Position numbers and translations under genes: made by a program. Below the pieces are notes generated by a model, which worked only from the letters and a program-made list of their open reading frames with translations, did not search any database and was not told the origin of the DNA. From contig CADCXA010000059.1 in NCBI GenBank assembly GCA_902806565.1, positions 898,577-962,576 of the forward strand: DNA of 64,000 nt. The letters are read 5' to 3'. This stretch comes from Hypoxylon rubiginosum (taxonomy: Eukaryota; Ascomycota; Sordariomycetes; Xylariales; Hypoxylaceae). This document shows positions 14,366-31,660 of the stretch, piece by piece. Each line of letters opens with the position of its first letter. Position 1 is the first letter of the stretch.

Positions 14366-17300
14366 AACTATAAAAAAATATATATTTTAAAAGATTTTTA
14401 TTTTTATTTATTTATAAATTTATAACCATTAAAAAGTTTTATAATTATATTTTTTTAATTTTTTATTTTAAGTAATTTATAATAAACAGGTTATTTTAAA
14501 TTATATATTAAATATATTAAAAGAGGCGAAAAAAAAAAAAGGGTATTTAAGCTAAGAATATATAAAAGGTTAATAAAATAAATTTTATCTTTTAAATAAA
14601 ATTTATTAATAAATTTTATTATTAAATATTTTTTATTTATATAAAGAATTAATTATTAAAACTATTTTTTTTATATAAGAAATAATTAAAATTAAGTGGT
14701 AAATATAAAAGATATTATATTTATTTTTATAGTGTTTATAAGTTATAATAAGTTTAAAATATAATAAAAACTATATTTATAATATAGATTTTTTCTATTA
14801 ATTTTTATTTTTTTTTTATATACACTTTTTTATTATTTATTGTTTTTACTTAAAAAATAAAATAAACTTAAATTTTATTTTTATTTATTTTATTATATAT
14901 TATAATCTCTTATTTAAATTATAAATAAAAAAATTAAATTTAAATAATTAGTAAAAAATTAAAGATTTTTACTAATATTTAAGATTTAATTAAATAATTA
15001 AAAAATATTAAAAATAATATTATTTATTATATTAATTAAAATATTTAAATTTTATATATAACTTCTTTTAATTTTTTTTAAAGAAACTTTTAAATTTTAA
15101 AATAAACTGGTTTTAATTTAACTTTTAAAAAAAGTTATAAAAAAATAATTTTATATAATATTAATAAGAACGGGATAAATTAACTAATTAAAAATACAAC
15201 TACTTATTTAAAAAACCTAATAAATAATAAAAAATTATTTATATAAATAACAAACATTTATAAACGCCGGGAAATAGCAACCTAATTAAGCGGGTATATT
15301 TAATAAAAAAAAATAATTATTAAAGCTTAACTTATAATTAAAGCTTTTTTTTTAATTATTATTAAAAAATTATATTATAATTAATGTTTATATATATATT
15401 AATATTATATATAATCTAGATTTATAATCTTATTATATAAATTTATATACTTATATTATAAATTTAATTTTTATATAAATAAGTTACTTATAATAATATT
15501 ATTTTCTTATAATTTATTAATAATTCTTAAAAATTATTATTATTTAAATTTAAATAATTATATTAATTTATAAATTATTTTATAATTATAAAGGTTGGTA
15601 ATTTAAATATATATAGAAATTAATTTTATAATTTTCTTTTTAATTTAAATAATAAGTAAATATATATATATAAAAAATTATAATATATTTAAAAATAAAT
15701 AAAAGATTAATAAAAATGGAAAAATATTTATAATAAAAAAATAAAAATAAAAATAACTTATAATAAACTTGTTATTAAAAATAAGCGGTATTTATATATA
15801 ATTTATCTTTTAAATTTAAAAAAGCAATTAATACTAATTTATATTTAATAAAAAAATTATAGTTTTAATTAATATTTTTTTTTTATTAGTAATAAAAGAT
15901 ATAATTTATTAAAACCCACTATTTAAAATAATTACATATATATAACTATAAAATCTACCTTTTTAAAGATTTTTTATCTTAATATAAAACTTAAAAAAAC
16001 TTTTAATAATATCTAGCTTTATATTTTAAATTTTATAATAACAAAGATTAATATAAATATATATTTTATTTTATTAAAAGATTTATTAAGGATTATTAAT
16101 ATATTTTATTTTAACTTATAGATTTTATTAAAGAAAAAAGGTAGTAACTTTTTATTTAATCTATTAAAATAAATATTTTATATAAAGGAAAAAAATACCA
16201 GTATAATTTTTAATGGTTATATTATAATAAAAATATTTATATTCACCAAGTAAATAAATAAATTTAAATTAAATATAAATGTTTTTATAATATATTCTAT
16301 TTTATTTATTATTTTAAACGCCTAGTGGTTATTTTTTATTAATATAACTAATATATTTTTTATAAAAAATAAGTAGGTTAGTATTTTTAAATTTAACTTA
16401 TTTATTATTTAAAATATTTTGGTAAGTATATTTATTTTATTTTTTTATATATATTTAAAAATATATTTAAATAAAAATATAAACATTTTTTAACCACGTT
16501 TTTTTATAAATATAAAGTAAGTTTAAAAGTTTATTATATATTATATAAAATTTAATAATATAATAACTTTATATTTATAATTTAAGAATATATTTTTAAG
16601 TTATATTAACTTTATATTTAATATATTTATATTTTCTGTAGTTTATTAACTATAATATAAATAACTTAATAAACTGGTAAATTAAATATTTAATGTTTAT
16701 ATTTATTAATTAAAAAATATAATATTTATAAATTACCTTTAAAACTGGTAATTATAAATATAAGGTATATTTTTTTTTTTTATATTTATTTTAAATATAT
16801 ATTTTATATCGTTATAAATATGTTTATTTGTGGATTTTAAAAAATATAATAAAAATAACCTTTATATTAATTTAAACTGGTAAAAGTTTTTATAAAAAAT
16901 AATAATAAATATACCCTTAAAATATTCTTTATATTAATCCCGTGTTTTTTAAAATTACTTATAAATTTTATTAAGATTTATTTTATTTATTATACTATAT
17001 TTATTTATAATTAAAATATTTATTTATTTTTAAGTAGTTTTTTTTTTAAAGGGGATTTTTTAAAACTTATTATTAAATAAACTTGTTATAAAATAAATAA
17101 TTATTTTATTTATATATATTTTTATAAACTTTAATATAACTATAAGTTTAATTTATTTATAAATATTTTTATTTTTAAGGGTTTTAATTAAAGTTTTAAT
17201 TATAATATTTTTTTTAGTTTCGCTTTTTTTATTAAGGTAAAATAATAATTAATAATTATTAAGGTTTAATAAATTTTTTATATTATTAAATAATTTTATT

Positions 17301-20300
17301 AACTATTATATTTTTATTTTATTTAAATATTAAAAAATAATATATAAAACTATTAATTATTTATAATTTAAATTATTTTATTTTATTAAAACGCTAGTAA
17401 TATTTACTTAAAAATAATTATAATAATATTTAATTATAATTATTATTAAATGTGTTTATCTTTTATATTAATTAAATTATATTATAAATTATAATATAAG
17501 ATTTTTATTTAAATTTATAAGGTTTTTATTTTTAAGTTTATAAAATATTAAGTTTATTTATAAATTGGTGTTTATATTTATATTTAATGTTAATATAAAA
17601 GTATTTTACTGTTATTTATTGTTTAATTTTTTAGTTATATTTATAAATGTTTTTTAATTTAATAGTAAAATTTTTATTTTTTATTTTTATATTTAAATTA
17701 TAATAGTTTATTTAATATATATATTATTTTTTAATAAGTTATTAATTTTAATATTAATATTATTAATTATTATATAATAATATTATAATTCCTTTTTTAA
17801 TAAAAAATCTAATAATTTATAGTAATTTTCTATATAAAACTTTTATTATAACTATAAAATAAATAGTTTAAATATAAATATACTTTTATATTATATTTAT
17901 TTTACGATGTTTTATATATTTTTAAAAAAAGTAAATAATTATTAAAACTTTTTCATATTATTAATTAACTTATTATTTATATTATTTTTTTTTTAACGTT
18001 ATAATCCTTATTATTTTATAAACATTTTATATTTATTTTATTATTCTAGTTTATATAAGTATCTTATACTTTTATATCTTATATAACGTTTTTTTTAGAT
18101 TTTTTTATAAGATTAAAATTATTATTAATAAATTATAAATAATAATTTAAATTTTTTTTATAAACTTCTTAAATCTTTAAAAATATTTTAAAATCCTTAT
18201 CGAGAAAATCTTTTTATAAAATGAAAAAACTAAAGTAAAATATAACATTTTAATTATATATAAAATTTTCTTTAAAATTTAAAAAGAATTTTTTTATTAA
18301 AAGAAAAATTTAAATTTTATTTTTAGTTATTATCTTTTAATAAAACCTGGTAATAATTAACTTATTAATAAATTTAATATAACTAACTATTTATTTTTTT
18401 ATTTAGTTTATTTTATAATATATTTATATATAAAATTTAATAATTATATTAATAAAAAAAATATAATTATATAAATATAAATAATAAAATACAAAGTTAT
18501 AATATTAATATATTTTAAAAATGTTTAGTTTAATATTTATAACTTTATTTAAAAAGATAAATGGTTTTATAATTAACGTATTATTTTTATTATTAATAAT
18601 TAAAATTAGCTTTTATAAATGCTTTTATTAGTTTTATATTATTTAATATAAAAACTTATAATATATTTAATATTATTAAAATTTAAAGTAATAAAATATA
18701 TTATAACTTAAAATATAATTATATATATTAATAGAAAAAAGCTTTTTTTCTAAGAAAACCTTATTAAAAATTTAAATTATTAAACTTTATATTATTTTAT
18801 TTTGGTTTTTATTATTAATAAAATCTAGTAATTTTATTAAAATATTAAAATAAGTAGCTAAAAGAGTTAGTTTTTAATATATAAATGTTTTTAATTTAAT
18901 AATATAATTTATAATATAATAAAATAAAGTAAAAGTTTATATTCTTATAAAAATCATGGTAAAATTATAGTTATAATATAAAATAGTTATTATAATTTTA
19001 TTTTATTATATATAATATAAAAAACAACATTAAATTTATAATATATTATTATTATTAATATATATTTATTTAATTAATAGCTAAAACCATTTAAAGTAAT
19101 ATTATTTTATTATATAACGGCTTTTTTTTACCTTTACTTTTATTTTAATATATTTATAATATATAATATTACACTTATATTTTTATAAAGTGGTTATTAT
19201 ATATTATATTTATTATTTTTATTTAATTATAAAATAATTTAAATTTATTTTTAATATTTTTTTTAGTTATAAATAGTTATTTATTTTATTTTAAACTATT
19301 AACTTAAAAATATTATAATTAAAATCTTTTTAAAAATATTTATTAACTTAAGTTAAAAATTATTATATTTCCTTAAACTTATTAATTATAATATCCGTAA
19401 TTAAATTTTTAATTTTTATATTACTAAAAAACCATAAAAAGCCATATAAATAAAAAACATTTTAATTATTTGTTTTAATAACATTAAAATATTAATATAT
19501 TAAGTTAAATATATTATTTATAGTATTAATATAAACAATTTCTTAAAAAAACATTTTTATATAATTATAAAATTAATAAATAATTAATATAAGATCTTGG
19601 TTTATTTTTTTTAATATAAGTAGGCGTTTTTCTAATAAATATCTATTTAATTATTATTAAATTTATTATAAATAATATAAGTTATAAAATTATTTATTTA
19701 TTTTAATATAAATAAATAATAATAAATTATTTAAGTTTATTATAAATTAAATTATAAATAAATTATATTAAAATATTAAACTTTTTATTATATTATATTA
19801 ATAAACCTTCTTCTTATTAAAAAATAATTATTAATAACTAAATATAATAATTTTTTTTAGTAATTTTAATATATTTAAATTATTAATTAATTTATATTTT
19901 TATAACTTTTAACTAGCTTATAATAATTTTTTATAAATAATAGATTTAAATAAAATTTAAATTTAATAAAAAAAGGATTTTTTTATTTAAGTTTAATTAA
20001 TTTTTTTATTATTATTTTTTATAATTTAGTTAAATATAAAAAAAAGAAAAATAAAATAAGTTATAATAATATTATTATATTAACATAGTTTAATAAAAGT
20101 TTATATCTTTAAGTTAAAACTTTATTTTAAAATATTATTTTTATTAAGTTATTATTTTTTATTTAATATTATTAAACCCCCCTACTTATAAAAAAAGATT
20201 TTAATAAATATTTTTATAAAAAAATAAGGGTTTTATATAATTATAAATTAATTTTCTAAGTATATTTATAAATATAATTAACTTTTTATAATTTATTATT

Positions 20301-23300
20301 TTATTATTTTAAAGTTAAAGTTATTACTTAATTTTTTTATAATTAATAATATTTTTATTATATAAAAAGATTTTTAAATAAAAAGTGTTTTTTTAATATT
20401 ATTAGCTTAATTATTACTAAATAAAAAAAAGCTAGATAAATTAATTATTATAAATAACTTAGGTTTTTACTTTATATTAATAAAAATATCTATAAATAAT
20501 TTATTAATAAAAAATTTACTAAAAAAAAAAATGTTATTTATTATAATTTTTTTTTTATTTTAAATTATTTATACTTAATTATTTTTATTAATATTATTAC
20601 TATTTAAAAGTTTTTTTATAAGATATAAGTTTTTAACTATTTTATTAAGTTTATTAAATTCATTTATTATTATTTTATTTTTAGCTTATTTATTTTTACT
20701 TTTATTAATATTAAATATAAGTAACTAGTTATTTTATAAAAGTATATATTTAAATTATTTTACGGTTTTTTATATTAAATTTAATATATATATTATATAT
20801 TATAATATTTTAATAAATATAATTTTATTTAAATCTTTTTATATATCTTAGAAATTATTATTTATATTAATATTAAAATATAAATAGTTGTTTTTTATTA
20901 ATTATTATAATATTATTATTATAATAGATTTTTAAAAATTTAAATATAATAATAAATTTTTTATTTTTAATTAATTAAAACTATATTATAAAATATAAAT
21001 ATCGCTTATAATATCCTTTAAATTTTTAAGTAGAATTTTTACCACGGTTATTATATTATTTATAAGAATTATTATATAACTTATAACTTTATAATAAAAA
21101 ACATTAAAAAATTATTTAATTTTTAAATTTAAAAATAGTTTAGTAATTATAGCGAAAGTTAATATAACGGTTAAAAATCTCTTTTTTAGCGGCTATAAAA
21201 CCTTGATAATAAAAGGAAATAAATATATATAAAATTTTTAAAATATTATTAAATAATAAATAATTAGGATTTTTTTACGTTTAATATTAATAATACATTT
21301 CCTGTATATAATTATCTATATTTTTTATTAACATCAAAAATAATTTATATAATTAAACCAATATAAATATTAAATAAAATTAAAAAAAAATAATTCTTTA
21401 AAATAAATTAAAAGTTATAATAAAAATAAATCTTATATATAAGTTGTTAATTTACTTAATAAACACTATATAAAACAAAAGTAACACTAGTTTATAAATA
21501 ACTTATTAAAATTATAAATATTAAATAAGAAATTATAAATATAAAATATTTTATTTTTAAGATTTATTAACTTTAAAAATAATTATTAAGTAAAAGCGTT
21601 TGTTTTTTTATTAAATTTATAATTTATAATTGTTAGGAAATTATTAATATATTTTTAATACTAATTAAATCTTTTTATATTTTATTTTAGTTTATTTAAT
21701 AAATTTATTATATATTAAGTAAAAAGTGTAATTAAACTATCTTAAAAAATAAAATATATGTTTAAAAAAAAGAAGCTAAAAAATTAAAATATAATAAAAG
21801 TTAAAAAAGTTATATTATTTTTATAAATAAAAAAATTATATTTATATATTTATATAAATAATCTATAAAAAGGAAGGCTAATATTAATATAATAAGTAAT
21901 AATAAAAAAAATAATAATAAAAAAAAAAGATTTTAATAATAACTTAATAACTTTTAATTAAATAAATAAATCTTAATTAATAAATAACATTAAGTATAAA
22001 ATATATAAAAGGTTTTTAAATAAAATACTATAAAAAAAAAAAAAAATTTTTAAATATATAATTTAATATAAAAAGTGTTATATATTATAATAAAAATAAT
22101 TATACTACTAATTTATAAAAATTATTATATATTTTTATATTTATTAAAAATATTATTATATTAAACATTTTTTTAGTAACTTATTATTTTTATTTACTTT
22201 AGCTTTTATTTTTTTTTATAACTTATATTATTTTTTTTTTCCTTTTTTTTATTTTTTTTATTAAGTTTAAGAAATATATTTCTTTTATTATTTTTTATTA
22301 ACTTTTAAAAATAACTACTCCTTTTATTATATTATATTATTATTTATTAATATAAATAAAATGTTTAAGTTTTATTTATATATAAAATTAATAATTTTAA
22401 TATTATTAATTTATATAAATATTAAAAGTTTATAAACAAAGAATAATTTAATAATATTAACTTATTAAAAATCGCTAGGTTATTTATATAACGGTGTTAA
22501 AATTATTTATTTTTATATATTATATTATTAAAAATGTTACTAGTTTATTATTTAAAAATATTAAACTAATATTTTTTTATATTTTAACGTAAATTTTATA
22601 AACTTCTTTTTAACGTTTTAAAACTAGGAATAGTTATAATTTTTAAATAGTTTTAGTTTTTTTTATTAATTATTAAATTATTTATATAACAATATTAAAA
22701 AACTATTTACTTTTATATTTTATATTATTAAAAATTAAATTTCTAAGAATATTAAATTAATATTTCCTTTTATCTTAATATAAACTTAATATAATTAATT
22801 ATTAATTAACTTAATAAAAAAAACCAAGAAAAAAATACTAACTTTTAAATAAAAATTATTTTATAAAAAAAATAAATATATATGTAATAAAATAATATAA
22901 AAAACTTATATTAAAACTTTATAAAACTTAAATTTAATTATTTAATAAAATTAGTTATAAAAAAGAAAATAATAAATAAAATTATATTATAAAATAAATA
23001 TATTTATAAAAATACTAAACTTAGTAAATAATAATAACTATAAAAAGTTATAAATAAATAAATATTTAAATATAAAAAAACTATCTTTTTATTATTTTTA
23101 ATTTTAAAACCTAAATATAAATATTATAAATATTATTAATTTAATATATTTAATATAAACCTTATAAAATAATATTTTATAATTATAACTTTTTTTTTTA
23201 TTTTAAGTCGTGGTTTTTATATTAGTTTAATCCATTTATTTTCTTTTATTATAATAATATTATCGTAAATTAAAAAGATATTTATTTATTGTTATTAAAA

Positions 23301-26300
23301 TTACTAATTTATTAATTAAAGTAACATTATTTTTTTATTTCTTGTTTAAATTTATATAAAATTAAATCTTACTTTTTTAAAATAAAAAATTTCTTAATAT
23401 TTTTATAATTTAAAGTTTATAATCATTGTTTATTTTTACTTTTTAATATATAAACGTTAAAATAATAAAAAGGTTATTATAATTATTAATAATATTAGTT
23501 TCTAAAATATTTAAATAATTAATAATTTAAAAAAATTAATATAAAATATTATTATAATTAGTGATTTAAGTTTTATTTAATAGTAAGTTATAAAAGTTAA
23601 TTTTATTATTATAATTTTATAAACATTTTAATAAAAAGTTAACTAGTTTATATAAATGTTAATTAAATATAACTTATTTAAAGTTTTTAAAACTTATAAT
23701 AAAAGGTTTTATTTTATATAGATTTATAAAACTTATATACCACTTATTTAATAATTAAAATATAACATTTTATAATATTAACCTGCTATTTAATTATAAA
23801 ATATTTATAAAGTTGTAAATATATTTTTATAAAAAAGGGTTATAAAGTAATAATTTTTTAAAGAAAAAATTTTATATATTTTATATATTTGTTTTACTTA
23901 ATAAAAATATTTAATTAAAATTCTTATAATATTATAAAAATAACCATATAAATTTAAACCCCGGTTAAATATACAGTTATATTAATAAAATTATAAGTTA
24001 ATTAAAAGATAAATATATAGTTAAAATAAGATATATATTAAATATTTTAAAAAAAATATCACTTATATTTATTATTATTTTTTAAATTTTATATTTTAAT
24101 ATATAAAAATCTATAGAATTAATATTTATAATATTATTTTAATTTATATTTAAATTAAAATTAAGACATATAAAAAAATAAAAGGTATATAAAAATAACG
24201 ATAATAATATAACTATAAATAAAAATATTAATAAAACGTTTTTAATTTTTAAAGAACCGGTTATAAAATCTATTATTAATATAACTTTTTATTTAATATT
24301 AATTATTATAACTAGAGATATTAACACCACTTAACTAAACCAGCCACTACTTAAAAATAATTTTCCTATATTTTTTATAAAACCGGCTTTTTTTACTAGT
24401 AAAAAAGTTAATATAATAAAATATATATAGCTTTTATATTTAAAATTAAGCTTTAGTATATTAAATAAGTTTTTAGTTTTATAAATTATAATAAATATAA
24501 GCTTTAATAAAATTAACCTGTATTAATAAAATCTTATTTTAATGTTTTTATTATTATTTATTTTATATTTTATATATAACTTTACTTAAAAAGCTTTTAA
24601 AAATAAAAAACCTGTTTAAAAATAATAAAACATTACTTAAAAATAAACAAGCTAGTTTTTTAATATTATTAAAACTATAATAATAATAACTTTAAATATT
24701 AATAAAAAAAACGTAAACTTATTTATATTTAAATATTTTTAAAATATAGCTTATATAATCTCGTATATTTTTTTAAAAAATAATAAAATAGTTATAGTTT
24801 ATTAATAATAAATTAAACTAAATTTTTTTTTAATATTTAAATTAATTTCGTTATTTATTAAATTATACTTTTATTTAAAAAAAATAAATTTTATAATAAA
24901 ATAAAAACTTTTATTTAATTTTTCCTTATTTTATTTTTTATTTTTATTTATAATAATAAGTAAATTTTAAATCTTTAAATAAAAAATTAATATAAAAAAA
25001 TTATAATATTAATTATAATAAAATATATATTTAATAATTTTACCATTATAATAACAATTAATATAAACACCTTAAAAATTATATTTTATAACTTATAATA
25101 TAACTATATAAAAATCTTAAAACTTTTTCCCTTTTATATAATTTTAACATTTAAATTAATATAATTTATATAACCTTAATATTTAAAGTAAAACTACGTT
25201 AATATTTATTTATAATAAACTTTTAAAACTTTTTTTTAAGCTAGCGTATTTTAAATTAAAACGTAATAGATTTTATATAAATAAATTAACTAGAAATTAT
25301 ATAATAAAACTTTTTAATAAAAATATAAATTTATATATATTAAAAGGGATATTATTTTAATAAGTTTTTTAAATTATATTAAATATAATTAATATATTTT
25401 ATAACAAGGTTGTTACTTATTTTAATATAAATAATATAAGTAATATAAATTAAATAAAAGATAATATTAAGTTTAATAAAATTAAAGTAACCGATTAAAT
25501 GGTTTTTTAAATAATTAAAATAAATAAAAAAAAATTAAAATTTATATTAAAAAATAATAAATATATAATAATATAAATCTTATTATAATTATAATAAACC
25601 GCGTTATATTATAATTTAAGTTTATTTTATTTAGTTTTTATTTTTTTATAAGCCTTATTAATTATAAGTAAAACCACTATATATTTAACTTTTATAATAA
25701 CTAAATATATAATAAATTTTTTAAAGTTTAGGAACTTAACTACTTTAATATTAAAATTTAAAAGTATATTTTAAAGTAGTGTTTAAAAAGTAAATATATT
25801 ATTAAATAAATTTTTATAATAATTTTCTTTAAATAAAAATTAAACCTTGTAATTTTATTATAAATAAAATTATATAAATATATTAAATATAAAAACCATA
25901 TAAATATGAAAATAAAAAGAAGGATATAAATAAAATAATATAAAATTAAAAAAAGATAAAAGGTTAAAGGTTAAATATTTATAAAATAGATAAATAATTA
26001 TTAAAATATTATAAAAATTATAAAACTAAAAAATATATTAAATATATAATAACTATTTTTATAATAATAATACCTTTTAAAATATGGACTAACAGGTTTT
26101 TTTTACTAAGTATAGTAAGAAAATATAAATAGTTAAATATATATTTAAATTTATATTTTACATATTAATTTCTTTTTTTTTTTTTTATATATATAAGTAA
26201 TTTATATATTATTATTTTTTATTAAATAAATATAATAAATATAAAAATGGTTGGTAGTTATTTATTATATAATAACTTATTACTTATATAAATACTTAGA

Positions 26301-29300
26301 AATATTAAAATATATAATAATTTTTATAAATAACATCTCTTTTTATAACTAAATCTTTTTTTATAATTAAAAAAATAATTAAAACTAAAATTAAAATAAT
26401 ATCTAGTATAAAGTAAACTTAAATAAATTAAAATAATATATAAAATATATTAATGTTAAAAATACATATAATATATTTTTAAAATTATTTTATTTTAAAT
26501 AAATATTAATATTATCCGGTTTATTTGTTTTAAATTAAATAATAAATATACTTACTTTATTATATAATTTTTCTGCTTAATAAAAGTAATTTAAGCTATA
26601 AATTATATAGCTTTTTTATGTTTCTACGTTTATATTAATTTTTTATATATAACTTTTAAATAAAAGGGGGTTAAATCTTTATATTTTATAATTATATTAT
26701 ACTTTTAACTTAAGATATTTTTTTTAATCATTAAAAATTAATATTATAAATATTATATTTAACTTATTTATATATATTATATTTTATTATATTTTAAAAC
26801 ATAATAAGGTATTTTATAAATATATAAAAGATATTATAATTTCCTTTTTTTTTAACGGTTATATTTATTATAAAAAATAAATTATTTTATTTTTTTTTAA
26901 GTTCTTTAAATTCTTCGTTAAATCGTATAAGTTATTTTTTATTGGTATTTAAATACTACTTAATAAATAATAATAACCTAAAAACATAAAATTATATAAA
27001 TAATAAAAACACTAATTAATAATTATATTAGTTATAATAATAATATAATTAATAAATTGTAAATTAAAATTAAGTTATTATTAAAATCCTAGTTTATATT
27101 ATTAAAATAAAAATATAAATTTATTAGCGATTTTATTATTTAAATAAAGTTATTAGTTTATTAGTAATAAAAAAAATAATAATAAAAAAGAAATACCTTT
27201 TAATATTTATAATTTAATATTTTATTAATTTTTTAATTATTTTTTTTATTTTATAATTAATATTATAATATATATTTAAATATTAAAATATAATAAATAA
27301 AAAATATATTATAGTAGTTTTATTAAATATATAATATAATATTAAAACTTTAATAACTTAATATATATTATCTTGGGAAAAAACTAGTAACATAATTTTA
27401 TATATTTAGGTTTTTATTTATATAAAAAGTAATAAATAATAAATAAAAATTTAAAAAAATAAGGTTTAAATAATAAAATATAATATATATATATATAAAA
27501 ATTCATTTTTAAATATATTATTAATATTTTATCCCCGTTTTTTAATATTATAATTATTTATTTAATAAAGTATTTTTTTGGTTTTATATAATAAATATTA
27601 ACTAATAAACAAAAAATATAATATATAAATAATGAAAAAAAAAAAAATAAATATATATATTTTTAAACTTTAAGTTTATTAAAAAATAATAATAAAAAAT
27701 AAAATAAAAAAAAGAGGTGATATATTAATTTTCACTAGTTATAACTTATAATATATTTTTATATTAAGAAAATATTTTCAAGTAAATAATATTATAAATA
27801 CTACTATTTTTTTAAAAGTAATAAAATTAAAAAAATATTTAAATAAATAAAAAATACTTTTTATTATAAAATAATAATAAATTAATTAAAAAACTATATT
27901 TAAATAAAAAAAAAAACCTTAGTTATTATATTATTTATTATTAAATAAAAATATAAAAATAAGAAACAGTTATTATAAAATGTTATAAATTATAACATTA
28001 TAATAAAAAAATATTATAAGAACTTATTAATATAAAAAAAAAAAACCCCTTTAAAAAAAAAAAATACGTTTTTTAAATAACATACGTTTTACTAAATATA
28101 AAATACTTTAATATTTCCCTTTTATTAATTTAAATAAACTTATTTAATTTATTACTTTTTAAATATTTTATTTTTTAATAATATATAATTAGTTAAATAT
28201 ATATTTTATTATATTATAATTTTGGAAAATTTATTTGTTTATTAAGTAATTATTTTAAAATATTAATTAATAATATTTTAATTATATATTAATACCATTT
28301 TTACTTTTAAAAAAAAATACTTATATTAAAATCCTTTTTTAATATATCGTTAACTAAATATATTAATATATTTTATATAAAAACCTTTTAAAGTTTTATT
28401 AATTATTTAAATTATTTTACTAAATTATAAACTTAAACCTTATAAATTAATACATTAAAATTTCCTTTATATTTTATATAAAACGTAATTTTAAAAAACA
28501 TTATTATATTTAACTATTAAACCACACTTGTTATATATATTATAAAATTCTACACTTATATTTTTTTACTAATAATTAAATTTTAAAAAATATAAAATAT
28601 AATTAACACTAAAAATAAACACTACTAGTTAACTATTATTAATTTTATATTAAATATAAGATTAAAAATAAATACTACACATTTAAAAGTTTTTTTATTA
28701 CAAAGTTTTAAAATATATATTAAATTTATTTTTATATATTAATATAAAATAATTAAATTATATTTTATAGGTTTTATAATAATATATATTTAATATTACT
28801 AAAGTTATAAGAATTTATAATATAAATATAAAAAAAGTTAAATAATTTATTTTATATAATATAATAATATACTAAGATATTTTTTTTTTATATTATATAT
28901 AAAAAGTATAATTACAATAAAAATATATTATTTATTATCTTCTTTATTTTATTTTATATATAAAAATATATTAGATTTAAAAGAAGATTTATATTATTAT
29001 TTATTTTAATAAATACGTAATTAAATTAAACTTTCTTATAAAAAAAAATTTATTAAAAAAGCCTAGAAATTAATATTTATATATAAAACCAAGTTAAATT
29101 ATTAATAATTTAAAAGTTATATAACTTAAATAATTATTATAAAAAATAATATTTAAAATTAATATTTATTTAAATATATAATTTAATTTAAACTTAAAAT
29201 AAGTTAAATGTTTTATAAAAATAAAATATTATATAAAAAAATATTTATAATAAAAAATTAATATATAAAAAACAACTAATTTTAATATCTTATTATTTAA

Positions 29301-31660
29301 TAATATAATATAAAAAAGTATTTATAATATTTTATTATTTAATATTAAAGTTTTTATTTTTACTTAGCTTTTTTTTTTTTATAAGGGTTTTTTTTTATAA
29401 TTATTTAAATTATTATTTATATATATTAAATTTAATATTTAATTATTTTTTAACTAAAAAATCTTTTTTTATATTTAAATAGTAATAATAATAAATAAAA
29501 ACTTAATATTTCCTTATAATATTTTATATATATTTAAGGTTTTTTTTTTTTTTTATTTAAATATTTTTATAAGTTATATAAAAAAGTAACTATAAAAACT
29601 TAATAATAAAAATTTATAATATTATTATAATATTTAATATATAAAAAGATTTTACTTTTTTAAAAAAATTTTAATATTATATAACTTAGGTTTTATAAAC
29701 GTTTTAATTTATTTTAAAACGTTATATTTTTTTTTTATTTAAAATATTAAACTTTTATTAATAAAAAATAAAAATAGTTATTAAAAAAATAACTAATAAT
29801 TTAATTTATTTTTAACTATTAAAAATATTAATAATTATAATATTATATTTATAAAAATTTAAATTAAAATAAAAACCTAACTTATTAATTTATTAATTTT
29901 ATAAAATAATAAATTAAATTATATATTTAAATGTAAGAATTAAAATATTAAAACTATAACCGCCTTGGATTTTTTATTTTTAAAAACCTAATTATAAAAT
30001 AACGAACCGGTGGTATTTAATATTAAGGTTTTTTATAAAAATCTATAATTAATTATTTAATAATTAAATATTTATAAAAGTAACATTAAACTTTTAAAAA
30101 AAACTAAACTAAAAGTTATATTATTAAATTAAATAATAATAAAAGTAATTTTTTTTAATATAGTTTTTTTTTATTTAATTTATTAAAAGATATTTAAAAT
30201 ATATATACGTAGTTTTAAATATTATTTTAGATTTATTAAATAAAATATTTTAATGTAATAAATATAAAAACTTAAGATTTTATTATTTTTTTTTTATTAT
30301 AATATAAAAAGTTATATATTTATATTATTTATAATAAAACTAAATATAATAATGTTAAATTTAACCTTAAAACCTAAAAACGTATTAAATTAATTATTTA
30401 ATTTTTTTACTAAATTTAAGTATATTATTAAAAATATAATAAATTGGTTTTTTATTATTTAAAAAAAATAAATAAGTTTATTATTACCGTTTTTATATTT
30501 TAAAGTTATAATAAAATATATAACTTAATTATTAGCTTTTTTTTTTTAATATTTTTTATAATTAATAATATTAAAAAATATACCTTAAAAAATACTATAA
30601 AAAATATTAAATACTAAAATAAAAATTTTTTTAATTTTAATTTATTTTAATAACTTTAATTTAAAAACAGCGTTACTAAAAATAAAAATATTATTAAGCT
30701 TTATAATTATATTTTAAATATAACTTATTATTAATTAAAAATTTTTTTTTTTAAATATAAATTTTATAAAAAACTTTTAAATTATTTTTTTTATATTTAC
30801 CTTTTTATTTTTATATGGTTCCGGCTTTACTTTTAACTTTATATTATTATAAATAAGGAACTTTTTAATCTTTTTATTATTAAGTTTTTTAAATTTTTCA
30901 TTATTATTTTTTTATAATTTTATTATTTTATTATTTTTTAAATTTAATTATTTTATATTATTATAAAACCTTTTTTTATTAATAAACTTAAAATACTTTA
31001 AAAATAAAACCTAATAATATATATTTTTTATATCTTTAAATTTAATAGTTTTAATTTTAATAAGTTTTTTTTTTTTAAAAAATGGGTAGTTTATTTACTT
31101 TTTAATAATATTAATAATAATAAAAATTATAATTAAAGCTTTTTTAATATTAATATTAAAACATTTATTAATAAAATAAATATTATTTCTTTTTAACTTA
31201 TTAATATAAAAATTTTTTTTAGTTATTAACTTTATATATTATTAATAAAAAACCGTTTTTTTAATAATTAAATTATTAATTATATTATTAAATAATAAAT
31301 TAAATTATATATTGTTTTTTAAATTAATTAATAAATATATAAAATTTATATCTTAGTTTAATTCTTTTTTATTTATTTATATAAAAAATAAAAACGGTTA
31401 TTTAAATAAAAAATTTATTAATATAAAACTAGTTTAAAAAATTATTTATAAAAAAACATTATAATTAAATATATTTAAAAATAAAGTTATTAATTTAGTT
31501 AATTAAATTAATATTAATTATTATAATATAATTTACACTTATTAATATTAATTAATATTTAATATAAAACTTTTATTTTATATAATAAATTACTTATATT
31601 TTAAGTGGCTTTTTTAACTTTAGAAATTAAAATATTTTAATTAATTTATTAAACTAAGAT

